Assembly (NCBI GenBank): GCA_002483445.1
Contig: DLHY01000161.1
Location: forward strand, 1 to 13,331
DNA: 13,331 bases
Direction: 5' to 3'
DNA from: Blastocatellia bacterium UBA7656
GTDB taxonomy: Bacteria; Acidobacteriota; Blastocatellia; UBA7656
In this document: piece by piece, positions 1-7,013 of the stretch
How positions within the stretch are numbered: position 1 is the first letter of the stretch
How the letters are laid out: the number at the start of each line of letters is the position of its first letter
Made by a program: the position numbers and the translations under genes
Notes under the pieces: generated by a model
The model's database searches: none
The model's input: only the letters and a program-made list of their open reading frames with translations
What the model was told of the DNA's origin: nothing

Positions 1-2
1 TT

Positions 3-1034
3 TTTACTTTGTCGGATCATCTAATGGGCCTCTTCTGGTCTATGGAAATAATTTCAAGAGGCCAGGTAGCTAATAGTGAAGCCCGCCCGCCACTTGCTCC
101 TGTTGTTATGAGGTTCGAGATTGAAATCGAAGGCAAAACTGTCGCATCGGCAGACCTGTCGCGGCTGTTGGTGGCCGAAGGAGTCAGAGTCACAGGCGTG
201 TTCGACGATGGGCTGGCTGCAAGACTTTACGAACCGGAAAAGGGCGGGCCACATCCGGGATTGATCGTTTTGGGAGGATCAGAAGGCGGCATAAGCAGCG
301 CGGAATCAAATGCTGCATTACTTGCTTCGCATGGCTATGCTGCGCTGGCGGTCGCTTACTTCAACCTTGAGGGCTTGCCCAAAAACCTCGTCGAAGTCCC
401 GCTTGATTACCTTGAAAAAGCTATTCAATGGATGGGAAAAAGAAACACTGTGGATCGAGCCAAGCTCGGAGTTCTAGGCGGTTCAAAGGGCGGAGAGCTT
501 GCGCTGCTCGTCGCATCCCACTTTCCGCAACTGAAAGCTGTGGTGGCTTATGTTCCAAGCAGTGTTGTGTGGGCAGGCATCGGCGGACAGGGATCGTCGT
601 GGACTTTTCGAGGCAAGCCTTTACCTTACGTCCCTTATGGATCAGTTCCTTCAGGCGGCTCTGACAAACCATTCACTATAGGGCAGCTATACATCTCCGG
701 CCTCAATAACAAGGAAGCGGTAGAAAAAGCTGCGATACCGGTTGAAAGAATCAACGGGCCGGTACTTTTGATTTCGGGCAAGGACGATCAGCTATGGCCC
801 TCTCCTGCAATGGCCGATATGGCTATGGCGAGACTGAAGAAACACAAACACAAATACAGATATGAACATCTTTCATACGAATCAGCAGGACACGCCATAG
901 GCAGCCGCTACTGGCCGACGACGCGTTCAATGGGCGGCGGAAGGCTCACTCTGGGAGGGACACCAGCAGCAAATGCCAAAGCGCAGGCTGATTCCTGGCC
1001 CCGGGTGCTGCGTTTTTTGAAATCGGCGCTTTAG
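3..1034 (+). CDS. Acyl-CoA thioesterase / BAAT-type alpha/beta hydrolase, 5' end cut by window edge
   Basis: This is a serine hydrolase of the acyl-CoA thioester hydrolase/bile acid-CoA:amino acid N-acyltransferase family. Family members cleave or transfer acyl groups from CoA thioesters; the substrate here is unknown. Residues are counted from the TTG at position 9. The motif MGLFWSM (residues 6-12) is the family's N-terminal beta-domain signature, which normally lies well inside the protein. The frame is open to the window edge, so the true start is probably upstream and roughly the first 70-90 residues are missing. The C-terminal hydrolase domain starts near residue 84 (LIVLGGSEGG). The nucleophile elbow is GGSKGG with Ser159. 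The acid is probably Asp259 or Asp260 (SGKDDQLWPS), and the base is His295 (SAGHAIG). Human BAAT uses Cys as nucleophile, so Ser here favours thioesterase or hydrolase activity over amino-acid conjugation (inference). No terminator is evident before the next gene. Confidence 0.85.
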   Translation, partial: FTLSDHLMGLFWSMEIISRGQVANSEARPPLAPVVMRFEIEIEGKTVASADLSRLLVAEGVRVTGVFDDGLAARLYEPEKGGPHPGLIVLGGSEGGISSAESNAALLASHGYAALAVAYFNLEGLPKNLVEVPLDYLEKAIQWMGKRNTVDRAKLGVLGGSKGGELALLVASHFPQLKAVVAYVPSSVVWAGIGGQGSSWTFRGKPLPYVPYGSVPSGGSDKPFTIGQLYISGLNNKEAVEKAAIPVERINGPVLLISGKDDQLWPSPAMADMAMARLKKHKHKYRYEHLSYESAGHAIGSRYWPTTRSMGGGRLTLGGTPAANAKAQADSWPRVLRFLKSAL

Positions 1035-1089
1035 ACATAACTGTTCGGATCGCTGTCCGTATCAAATCACTCTGTTGTACCATCCCCGT

Positions 1090-2259
1090 ATGAGCGCGGA
1101 GACAGAAAGCCGACCCGTCATTGACGCCCAAAAAAAAGAGCAGGCAAAAGATCGCTCCGACGAAGATCGCTCCACCTTTGGCCCCATTGCGCGGCAAATT
1201 ATTTTCGGCGCAGTGATGCTCGCTTCAGGAACTGTGATCGGCTACCTCCTCTCGAATCTTCCAGTCCGCAGGCGCACTCCTGTCGGCGGCCCTCCGCGAG
1301 GCGATTTTCTCGGACTCATCGGCATAGGGTCGCTCACCTGGTATGCCTGCGCGCTGTCGAGTCCTCTCTATTTCTGGCTCGCGCGCCGTTATCCCATAGA
1401 CCGAAAGCGTTGGCCTAAGAGTCTCGCGCTGCACTTCTTCGTCACGGCGTTGATCCTCACGATCACCAGCCTGATTTATTATCGCCTGTTCGCGCCGCCG
1501 CCGCAGATCAATCCAGACTTGAAATATTTTATCGCCATTCGATTTCTCACCGAGAGCCTTCCCTTCGCGGCGATGATAGCCCTCATTCACGCCATAGAGT
1601 TTTATCGCCGCTACAGAGAACGCGAACTGGAAGCTCTGCGCCTTGAGACAAAACTCGCACAATCGCGACTGGAATCTCTGACTGCTCAACTGCGCCCGCA
1701 TTTTCTCTTCAACACGCTTCAGGGAATATCGACACTGATGCACAGAGATGTCCGCGCCGCCGACGCGATGCTTTCGGGCCTGAGCGATCTGCTGCGTCAG
1801 ACTCTCCGACGCGGCGACCGGCAGGAGGTCACACTCCGTGAAGAGATGGAGGTGTTGAAATACTACATAGATATTTCCTGCGAGCGATTCAAAGACCGAC
1901 TCGCTTTCGACGCGAGCATATCGCCTGAAGTCGAAGATGCGCGGGTTCCTTTCTTCATACTTCAACCGCTTGTCGAAAACGCTTTGGAGCATGGCATCGC
2001 CCGCCGCGCCGGGGCCGGTCGCATCGAAGTCGTCGCTCGAAGGAGCGGAGATGAATTGCATCTGTCGGTCAGCGATGACGGGCCGGGGCTGGACGCAAAG
2101 CGCGCATTTCCGCGCGAGGGCGTGGGGCTGACGAACACGAGAGAACGTCTCCAGCAGCTTTATGGAGACCGACACCTCCTCACGCTTGAAAGCTCTCCCG
2201 AAGGCGGGCTTCTGGTGCTGCTGATCATCCCTTACCGAAAAATGCAGGAGGACGCATGA
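1090..2259 (+). CDS. LytS-type membrane sensor histidine kinase
   Basis: This sensor kinase has the His_kinase (LytS/YehU) plus HATPase_c architecture, about 389 residues long. The N-terminus is charged and cytoplasmic. Four hydrophobic segments follow, near residues 35-55, 73-97, 113-131 and 147-169, with no large extracellular sensor domain, so the signal is probably sensed in or at the membrane. A short coiled linker (about 172-198) leads to the phosphoacceptor motif LRPHFLFNTL with His204. The ATPase domain shows the N box QPLVENALEHG (Asn297), the G1 box DDGPG (329-333) and the G2 box GVGLTNTRERL (344-354). The ATG at 1090 was chosen over the in-frame TTG at 1075 because it is the stronger codon and loses no domain. 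Neither start has a clear Shine-Dalgarno sequence. The stop overlaps the next gene's start by four bases (ATGA), and AGGAGG for that gene lies inside this one. The partner regulator is therefore the downstream LytTR protein. Confidence 0.93.
   Translation: MSAETESRPVIDAQKKEQAKDRSDEDRSTFGPIARQIIFGAVMLASGTVIGYLLSNLPVRRRTPVGGPPRGDFLGLIGIGSLTWYACALSSPLYFWLARRYPIDRKRWPKSLALHFFVTALILTITSLIYYRLFAPPPQINPDLKYFIAIRFLTESLPFAAMIALIHAIEFYRRYRERELEALRLETKLAQSRLESLTAQLRPHFLFNTLQGISTLMHRDVRAADAMLSGLSDLLRQTLRRGDRQEVTLREEMEVLKYYIDISCERFKDRLAFDASISPEVEDARVPFFILQPLVENALEHGIARRAGAGRIEVVARRSGDELHLSVSDDGPGLDAKRAFPREGVGLTNTRERLQQLYGDRHLLTLESSPEGGLLVLLIIPYRKMQEDA
2246..2251 (+). promoter_or_regulatory. Strong ribosome-binding site of the LytTR regulator gene
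   Basis: AGGAGG lies four bases before the ATG at 2256 and is inside the 3' end of the histidine kinase gene. With the ATGA stop/start overlap it indicates translational coupling of kinase and regulator. Confidence 0.8.
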
Positions 2260-3023
2260 CCTCGGCGATCATCGTCGATGACGAACCGCTGGCGCGCGAG
2301 CGCATTCGATCATTGATCGAAGAGCGCGGCGATATCGAAATCATCCGTGAATGCAAAGACGGAAGAGAAGCCGTCGTCGCCCTGCTCGACGAACGCCCCG
2401 ATCTTGTGTTTCTCGATATCCAGATGCCCGAAATGGATGGCTTCGAAGTGATTGCATCAATCGATGACGAGCATCTGCCCGCGATCATCTTCATCACTGC
2501 TTTCGACGAATACGCAATCCGCGCATTCGAGGTCAACGCGATTGATTATCTGCTCAAGCCGATAAACCCGGCGCGATTTGAAAAAGCCGTCAGCCGAGCG
2601 ATTGATCGACTCAGTTGGAGGGAAAAAAAAGAATCGGACAAAACGCTGAGGGACTTCATCGAAAGATTGCAACTTGAGCGCGGATACACTTCGCGCTTCG
2701 TCGTTCGCAATCAGTCGAAACTTTATTTCGTGCGCGCCTCGGATGTCGATTGGATCGATTCGGCTGCCAATTACGCTCGGCTTCATGTGTCGGGAAAAGA
2801 GCATCTGGTCAGAGAAACTTTGAAATCGATAGAAGCGCGTCTCAACCCGGAAGTTTTCGTCCGCCTGCATCGCTCGGCCATAATCAACGTCGAGCGCATC
2901 GCGTCGGTCGAGCCGCACTTTCACGGCGAGTATGTCGTAACGATGGCCGACGGCGCGAAGCTCACGACGAGCCGCACACACAGCAGCAAACTTCGCGCGA
3001 TCCTTCATCAATCAGAAGATTGA
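2256..3023 (+). CDS. LytTR-family response regulator
   Basis: This is a 255-residue DNA-binding response regulator. The receiver domain (1-118) has the acidic pair Asp8-Asp9, phosphoacceptor Asp54 (LVFLDIQMP), Thr81 and Lys101 (DYLLKP), so all residues needed for phosphotransfer are present. A linker of about 25 charged residues follows. The LytTR DNA-binding domain (about 147-251) carries typical features: the RNQSKLYFV start, VDWIDSAANYARLHV, FVRLHRSAIIN and a final LTTSRTHSSKL. Such proteins bind short direct repeats upstream of target genes, often genes for exported or surface functions. It is co-translated with the kinase upstream. The exported esterase downstream has its own promoter candidate and may or may not be a target; I found no convincing LytTR-site pair. 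Confidence 0.95.
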   Translation: MTSAIIVDDEPLARERIRSLIEERGDIEIIRECKDGREAVVALLDERPDLVFLDIQMPEMDGFEVIASIDDEHLPAIIFITAFDEYAIRAFEVNAIDYLLKPINPARFEKAVSRAIDRLSWREKKESDKTLRDFIERLQLERGYTSRFVVRNQSKLYFVRASDVDWIDSAANYARLHVSGKEHLVRETLKSIEARLNPEVFVRLHRSAIINVERIASVEPHFHGEYVVTMADGAKLTTSRTHSSKLRAILHQSED

Positions 3024-3086
3024 CTTCCCGCCGCGCGTCCTGTTCATCCCTCATCAAATCCATTCCATCCCTTCAACGTGTCCGAT

Positions 3087-3095
3087 TGATAGAAT
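3087..3095 (+). promoter_or_regulatory. Candidate extended -10 promoter for the exported esterase
   Basis: TGATAGAAT fits the extended -10 pattern TGnTATAAT with one mismatch in the hexamer. No good -35 is seen at 16-18 bases. It would start transcription about 90 bases before the esterase gene and place the repeat at 3118-3180 in the 5' UTR. This is inferred from sequence only. Confidence 0.4.
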
Positions 3096-3117
3096 CGACT
3101 TTATTCTCTCAATGAGC

Positions 3118-3180
3118 GATTGCGCGCACTGAAAGTACAACATCTGAAACTGCGCAAGCTCGTCTTGCGCCACCATTTCG
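3118..3180 (+). repeat. REP/BIME-like element, copy A, in the 5' UTR of the esterase gene
   Basis: This tract aligns without gaps to 9074-9116 over its first 43 bases (34 identical by eye). After a 2-base length difference in the hairpin loop it aligns again, sharing CTTGCGCCAC and ATTTCG. It contains a perfect 7-bp hairpin: GCGCAAG at 3152-3158, loop CTCGT, CTTGCGC at 3164-3170. The left hairpin of copy B is largely lost here; only CAAT/ATTG remains around 3113-3122. The element ends just before the AAGGGG ribosome-binding site at 3181-3186. Confidence 0.7.
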
Positions 3181-3190
3181 AAGGGGATGT

Positions 3191-4708
3191 ATGAAATCAC
3201 TGGCATGTTTTTTTGCATTGCTGGCGCTTGCAGGCGTTAGCGATTCTCTCGCCCGGTCGGCTCAGGCTCAACAGCCGCCCTCACTGGTCGCCGAAGAGGG
3301 CCGCGCGGTTGCGGCCTCGCGCGGCAGCGATGCGCAGTCGTTCCAGATCGCCTCGGCGATCCTCAAGGAAACGCGCCGCCTACTCGTCGTGTTGCCTGCT
3401 TCTTATTCGCAAAGCGCGGCTGATCGGCGCTATCCCGTCACGGTTGTCGTTGATGGCGAATACCTCATAGCGACGGTGGCGGCTGTGAGCGACGAGCTTA
3501 CACGCAATGGGCAAATTCCCGAATCGGTGATAGTCGGCATCGAGAATGTCGGCGCGGCGGATTGGATGGCGTCGAACAAGAAGCGAGTCTACGACCTCAC
3601 ACCGCCCGGACTCTCCGTGAGCGGCAGCGGCATCAACGAAGGCGGCGACCTGTTTCTGGATTTCATCGAGAAAGAATTGCTTCCGGCAATCGACCGCCAG
3701 TTTCGCACCGCTGCACCGCGAACGTTCGTCGGCGTCTCGTCCGGCGGCATTCTCGCGACTTATGTTGCAGCCACGCGCTCGACCTATCGCGCAGTCGTTT
3801 CTCTCGATGCTCCCATTCATCTCGGCGACAACTGGCTTGCGAAGAAGCTGACGGCGCGGGCGGCTGCGCCTCTGGTGCCTGTGAGGTATGTCTCGCTCGA
3901 AGCAAGATTCGGCTGGCCGGACGAGGTGTGGAAAACGCTCATCGCGGCTGCGCCCTCATCGTGGAAACTCTATCGTGAACGGTTCTCGAAGGAATCTCAC
4001 GAGTCGATACAGATGATTGGCGCGTACATCGGACTGCGAGAAGTGTTCAGCGACTACTCGATGCTTGCCGCCCCGAAAGCGCCAACGACGAGCATCCTGC
4101 CTTACTACGCGAAAGTCAGCGCATCACTGGGCGACACGGTGATTCCGCCTAGAAAGTTGCTTCGAATCGTTGTCGAGGATCTTCTGATGGAGGGGCGCGG
4201 CAAGGCGGCGAGGGAGGCTTACAACATGCTCGCGTCCGGGTACGGCGCACCGGCAGACAGCGCCAGACTGCTTGCCCAGATTGCCGATGTCGAGCGTCGC
4301 CCGCCGCCGACAGAGACGGTTGAAGGATTGCTATCGATGCCGTTTGCGACGCCGGAGGAAGCGCGCGACTACATAGGCGAGTGGGTCGGAGATGAGTGGT
4401 CGAATCCTGACCAGCCCCGTTCGAATAGAATCACGTTGCGAATCAAAATCGTCGACGGGCGTGTTGTGGGAGAAACCATATTTGATGGCGGCAAACTGGT
4501 GATGCGATGGGAGTGTCTTAAAATCACGCCACAGGGAATGACGTGGGGTTATATGAACGGTATGCGTCCGCGCGGCGTTCTGCTCTTCGAAGGCGCGCTC
4601 AAAGGCGACACGCTCACAGGAAAGATGCGATTAGGAGGCGTCGACTTCAGGCGTCCCGACGGCTCGTCGCCATCGGTACACTTCTCGTTCAAGCGCGTTC
4701 GCAAGTGA
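3191..4708 (+). CDS. Exported putative esterase with helical and lipocalin-like C-terminal parts
   Basis: This is a 505-residue secreted serine hydrolase. A Sec signal peptide (1-26, cleavage after AQA) is followed by a putative-esterase (Fes/esterase D-like) alpha/beta hydrolase domain at about 45-295. VVVDGEYL marks the early strand, the nucleophile elbow GVSSGG gives Ser183, and SKESHES gives a likely catalytic His270. The acid residue is less certain. Residues about 318-370 form a helical, TPR-like stretch. From about 390 to 505 there is a beta-rich domain beginning YIGEWVGDEW, which resembles lipocalin-like tails found on other exported hydrolases. The substrate cannot be told. The start is supported by AAGGGG four bases upstream. 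The methyltransferase gene follows after 10 bases, with its ribosome-binding site overlapping this stop, so the two are probably co-transcribed. Confidence 0.85.
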   Translation: MKSLACFFALLALAGVSDSLARSAQAQQPPSLVAEEGRAVAASRGSDAQSFQIASAILKETRRLLVVLPASYSQSAADRRYPVTVVVDGEYLIATVAAVSDELTRNGQIPESVIVGIENVGAADWMASNKKRVYDLTPPGLSVSGSGINEGGDLFLDFIEKELLPAIDRQFRTAAPRTFVGVSSGGILATYVAATRSTYRAVVSLDAPIHLGDNWLAKKLTARAAAPLVPVRYVSLEARFGWPDEVWKTLIAAAPSSWKLYRERFSKESHESIQMIGAYIGLREVFSDYSMLAAPKAPTTSILPYYAKVSASLGDTVIPPRKLLRIVVEDLLMEGRGKAAREAYNMLASGYGAPADSARLLAQIADVERRPPPTETVEGLLSMPFATPEEARDYIGEWVGDEWSNPDQPRSNRITLRIKIVDGRVVGETIFDGGKLVMRWECLKITPQGMTWGYMNGMRPRGVLLFEGALKGDTLTGKMRLGGVDFRRPDGSSPSVHFSFKRVRK

Positions 4709-4718
4709 GGTATGCAAA

Positions 4719-5375
4719 ATGAAGTTTCACAAAACGATTCTCGCCACGCTCTTTCTGATGTGCATCAGCGCATCATTTTCTACGGCTTCGGATGTCAGTC
4801 GCTTGCAGGAACCGGGCCGCAAGCTCAACCGCGATGAGTGGCAAAGGCCCGTTGAAGTTATGGACGCATTGGGGGTGAAGTCGGGCCATCGCGTGGCCGA
4901 TATCGGCTGCGGCTTCGGTTATTTCACTTTTCATCTGGCTGCGCGCGTGGGCGCTGAAGGAAAGGTCTACGCGGAAGACATCGATCAAAAGGCGATCAAT
5001 AAAGTGCGCGAGCGCAAGGAGCGCGAAAAGCTTTCGCAGGTGGAACCAGTTCTTGGAGAGAGCGCCGACCCGCGCCTGCCGCTTGATCTCGACGTGGTTC
5101 TGATCGTTGATACTTATCACGAGTTCCGCGATTATGACCGGATTATGCAGGCGGTCTTTCGCGCGCTGAAACAGGGCGGGCGGCTGGCGATCATCGATGC
5201 GGAAGCGCCGAGTGACAGACCTCGAACCGAGTATCACAGACTGCACTCGATCCCTGCCGATCTAGTGCGCGAAGAAATCACCCGACACGGGTTCGTCTTC
5301 AAAGAGAGCAGACCGGGATTCTATGACGCTGAGTATGGCAAGAAGATGTACTTTCTCATATTCGAGAAGCCGTGA
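4719..5375 (+). CDS. Class I SAM-dependent methyltransferase-fold protein with N-terminal signal peptide
   Basis: This is a 218-residue Rossmann-fold methyltransferase. Motif I is VADIGCGFGYFT (59-70). The ribose-binding acid lies in VYAEDID (about 83-89), and a motif IV-like DTYHEF is at 131-136, followed by the post-motif helix and ALKQGGRLAIID (149-160). The family methylates small molecules or proteins, and no acceptor can be assigned. The N-terminus (MKFHK followed by a hydrophobic run to about residue 23) looks like a cleavable signal peptide, which is odd for an enzyme needing cytoplasmic SAM. The start is well supported: GAGG at 4707-4710 overlaps the upstream stop and lies eight bases from the ATG. 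A later ATG at 4758 would remove most of the signal but has no better ribosome-binding site. It appears to form an operon with the exported esterase. Confidence 0.85.
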   Translation: MKFHKTILATLFLMCISASFSTASDVSRLQEPGRKLNRDEWQRPVEVMDALGVKSGHRVADIGCGFGYFTFHLAARVGAEGKVYAEDIDQKAINKVRERKEREKLSQVEPVLGESADPRLPLDLDVVLIVDTYHEFRDYDRIMQAVFRALKQGGRLAIIDAEAPSDRPRTEYHRLHSIPADLVREEITRHGFVFKESRPGFYDAEYGKKMYFLIFEKP

Positions 5376-5456
5376 TCGAATTGATCGCCGATTATGATAT
5401 CTCACAAGCTGATTCCAGCCATTATAGCGGCATTCAGATGCGTGAACAGGGAACCC

Positions 5457-5672
5457 TCTCATTAACACCGCGATTGATCGCGGTGCAAGACATCGCCCTG
5501 ATGACAAATAACTGTTTTAACAGTTTCCTTCCACCGCTCTTTGATTCTTTGGCTGATCATCAAGCGCGCAGTTGTTATCGAGATTGACATCTGCGCGGGC
5601 AGAAAAACTGTTAAAACAGTTTCCGATTCTGTCTCTCGCTTTTCACCGCGATCAATCGCGGTGTTAATGAGA
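5457..5672. repeat. 216-bp mirrored palindromic element (P1-P2-P2'-P1'), MITE/BIME-like
   Basis: The two ends, 5457-5485 and 5644-5672, are perfect 29-bp inverted repeats. Each end contains a 20-bp palindrome P1 (5466-5485, CACCGCGATTGATCGCGGTG; 5644-5663 is its complement). Inside lies a second mirrored pair, P2: AACTGTTTTAACAGTT at 5510-5525 and AACTGTTAAAACAGTT at 5606-5621. These are also exact reverse complements and each is itself a palindrome. The spacing between P1 and P2 is 24 bases on the left and 22 on the right. The 80-base core also holds CGCGCAG (5565-5571) and CTGCGCG (5591-5597). There is no coding capacity and no obvious target-site duplication next to the ends. Confidence 0.85.
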
Positions 5673-5724
5673 AGGCCGAGCTTATACTCCTTGTATTCAT
5701 CCTATTCATCCAACTGCAACTCGC

Positions 5725-5730
5725 TATAAT
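5725..5730 (+). promoter_or_regulatory. Candidate -10 box for ilvE
   Basis: A perfect TATAAT, about 245 bases before the ilvE start. The -35 region is weak (TATTCA at 16-base spacing) and overlaps a tandem 9-mer TATTCATCC at 5694-5711. A transcript starting here would have a long leader. Confidence 0.4.
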
Positions 5731-5962
5731 ACATTGCGAATCCACTCACAGAAGAATTCCTCGACATAGCCGCGAAATGAGAAACTTGCGATTCTCTTGC
5801 GTTTCAATCTTCTGCTTGACCGGCTCGCTCGCCCGTACTTATTATGTCGCTTGTTACTCGCATCGTTTCACAGTTCGGCCACTCAGAGCATCAGGGCATC
5901 CGCCTTTTACATCGACTCATCCAAGCGACGGCTTTATGATAAACCGGCGGGCAAATTAAAAC

Positions 5963-5968
5963 AGGAGG
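5963..5968 (+). promoter_or_regulatory. Ribosome-binding site of ilvE
   Basis: A consensus AGGAGG seven bases before the ATG at 5976. It fixes the ilvE start. Confidence 0.85.
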
Positions 5969-5975
5969 AAAGCTT

Positions 5976-6938
5976 ATGACACAGCAGGAGCACGGGGCGT
6001 ATATCTGGCGCAACGGCGAGTTGGTTCCGTGGGAAAAAGCCACCATTCACGTGATGTCTCACGTGGTCAACTACGGCTCATCGGTCTTCGAGGGAATTCG
6101 ATGCTATGACACCAAACGCGGGTCTGCCATCTTCCGACTCGACGAGCATATCGAGCGGTTGATGAATTCAGCCCACATCTATCGAATGCCCGTTCCCTAC
6201 TCCGCAAGCGATATCAAGGAAGCCTGCAAACAACTCGTCACCTCCAACAATTTCAAGGAGTGCTACCTGCGACCTCTGATCTTTCGCGGCTACGGCCATT
6301 TCGGAGTCGATCCATTCCCCGCGCCTATCGATGTCTTCATCTGCGCGTGGGTCTGGGGCAAGTACCTCGGAGCTGAAGCTTTGGAACAGGGCGTAGATGT
6401 CTGCGTTTCAAGCTGGACTCGCATCGCGCCCAACACCATGCCTTCGATGGCAAAAGCGGGCGCGAATTATATGAACTCGCAACTCATCAAGATGGAAGCC
6501 AAAGTCAACGGATTTGTCGAAGGCATAGCCCTCGACGCGCAGGGGTACATCAGCGAAGGGTCGGGCGAAAACGTTTTTCTGGTCAAAGGCGGAACCGTTT
6601 ACACGCCGCCGTTGTATTCGACCATCCTTCCCGGCATCACCCGCGATTCGGTCATAAGGCTTTGCCAGTCGCTCGACATTCCTGTTTTGGAGCGAGCCAT
6701 CCCGCGAGAGATGCTCTACATCGCTGACGAAGTGTTCTTCACGGGAACAGCCGCCGAGATCACGCCTATCCGCTCAGTTGACAGGATCACGGTCGGCGAA
6801 GGCCGTCGCGGCCCCGTCACTGAACTGATTCAAAAGAAATTCTTCGACATCATCACCGGAGAGAGCGAAGACACCTTCGGCTGGCTCACTGCAGTCGAGG
6901 CTCCGAAAGCCGCGATTCAAGTGGAACCTCAATCCTGA
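5976..6938 (+). CDS. ilvE: Branched-chain amino acid aminotransferase
   Basis: IlvE is a PLP-dependent class IV aminotransferase. It transfers the amino group between glutamate and the 2-oxo acids of leucine, isoleucine and valine, in the cytoplasm, as the last step of their synthesis. The 320 residues are close to the usual 305-310, with a slightly long C-terminus. Visible signatures are GSSVFEGIRCY (34-44), RLDEHIERL (54-62), the PLP lysine Lys160 in MAKAGANYMNSQL, SEGSGENVFLV (193-203) with Glu194 at the cofactor, LPGITRDSVI (218-227) and FFTGTAAEITP (254-264). The YLRPLIFRGYG segment and overall pattern fit IlvE better than D-amino acid transaminase or aminodeoxychorismate lyase. AGGAGG seven bases upstream supports the start. 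The gene stands alone, without other ilv or leu genes nearby, and is followed by a strong hairpin. Confidence 0.95.
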   Translation: MTQQEHGAYIWRNGELVPWEKATIHVMSHVVNYGSSVFEGIRCYDTKRGSAIFRLDEHIERLMNSAHIYRMPVPYSASDIKEACKQLVTSNNFKECYLRPLIFRGYGHFGVDPFPAPIDVFICAWVWGKYLGAEALEQGVDVCVSSWTRIAPNTMPSMAKAGANYMNSQLIKMEAKVNGFVEGIALDAQGYISEGSGENVFLVKGGTVYTPPLYSTILPGITRDSVIRLCQSLDIPVLERAIPREMLYIADEVFFTGTAAEITPIRSVDRITVGEGRRGPVTELIQKKFFDIITGESEDTFGWLTAVEAPKAAIQVEPQS

Positions 6939-6944
6939 TTTCCA

Positions 6945-6986
6945 TCCGCCAGTGGCGTAACTCTGATCGAGGGCGTCACTGGCGGA
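6945..6986 (+). terminator. Hairpin after ilvE, probable terminator or 3'-end stabiliser
   Basis: TCCGCCAGTGGCG (6945-6957) pairs with CGTCACTGGCGGA (6974-6986). This gives 13 pairs including one G-U, with a 16-base loop, beginning six bases after the ilvE stop. No T-run follows, so it is not a textbook intrinsic terminator and could act with Rho or protect the 3' end. Confidence 0.5.
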
Positions 6987-7013
6987 GATGTCGATCCGCC
7001 TCCTGTCCTTTCG

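Larger units (their letters stand above)
5376..5975. other. 600-base non-coding stretch between the methyltransferase gene and ilvE
   Basis: No convincing gene is present. Short open frames of 60-81 codons have no ribosome-binding sites and run through the palindromes. The stretch contains the 216-bp mirrored palindromic element (5457-5672), a tandem 9-mer (5694-5711), a TATAAT box (5725-5730) and then about 245 bases of possible ilvE leader. Confidence 0.7.

Noticed and set aside
1225..2175. 316-codon open frame on the - strand opposite the histidine kinase gene
   Set aside because: It is antisense to a gene with every kinase motif intact, is rich in Arg/Glu/Ala in a pattern typical of complementary-strand reading, and shows no domain.
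5510..5525. AACTGTT/AACAGTT palindromes as operator sites for the LytTR regulator
   Set aside because: LytTR proteins usually bind spaced direct repeats. These are palindromes embedded in a mirrored element, and their flanks do not fit the 3' end of the LytTR consensus.
5372..5587. 71-codon open frame overlapping the end of the methyltransferase gene
   Set aside because: It runs through the palindromic element, so its protein sequence is dictated by the repeats. It has no family resemblance.
5777..5959. 60-codon open frame with an ATG start in the ilvE leader
   Set aside because: There is no ribosome-binding site, the composition is coding-unlike, and it overlaps another open frame. It is most likely chance.
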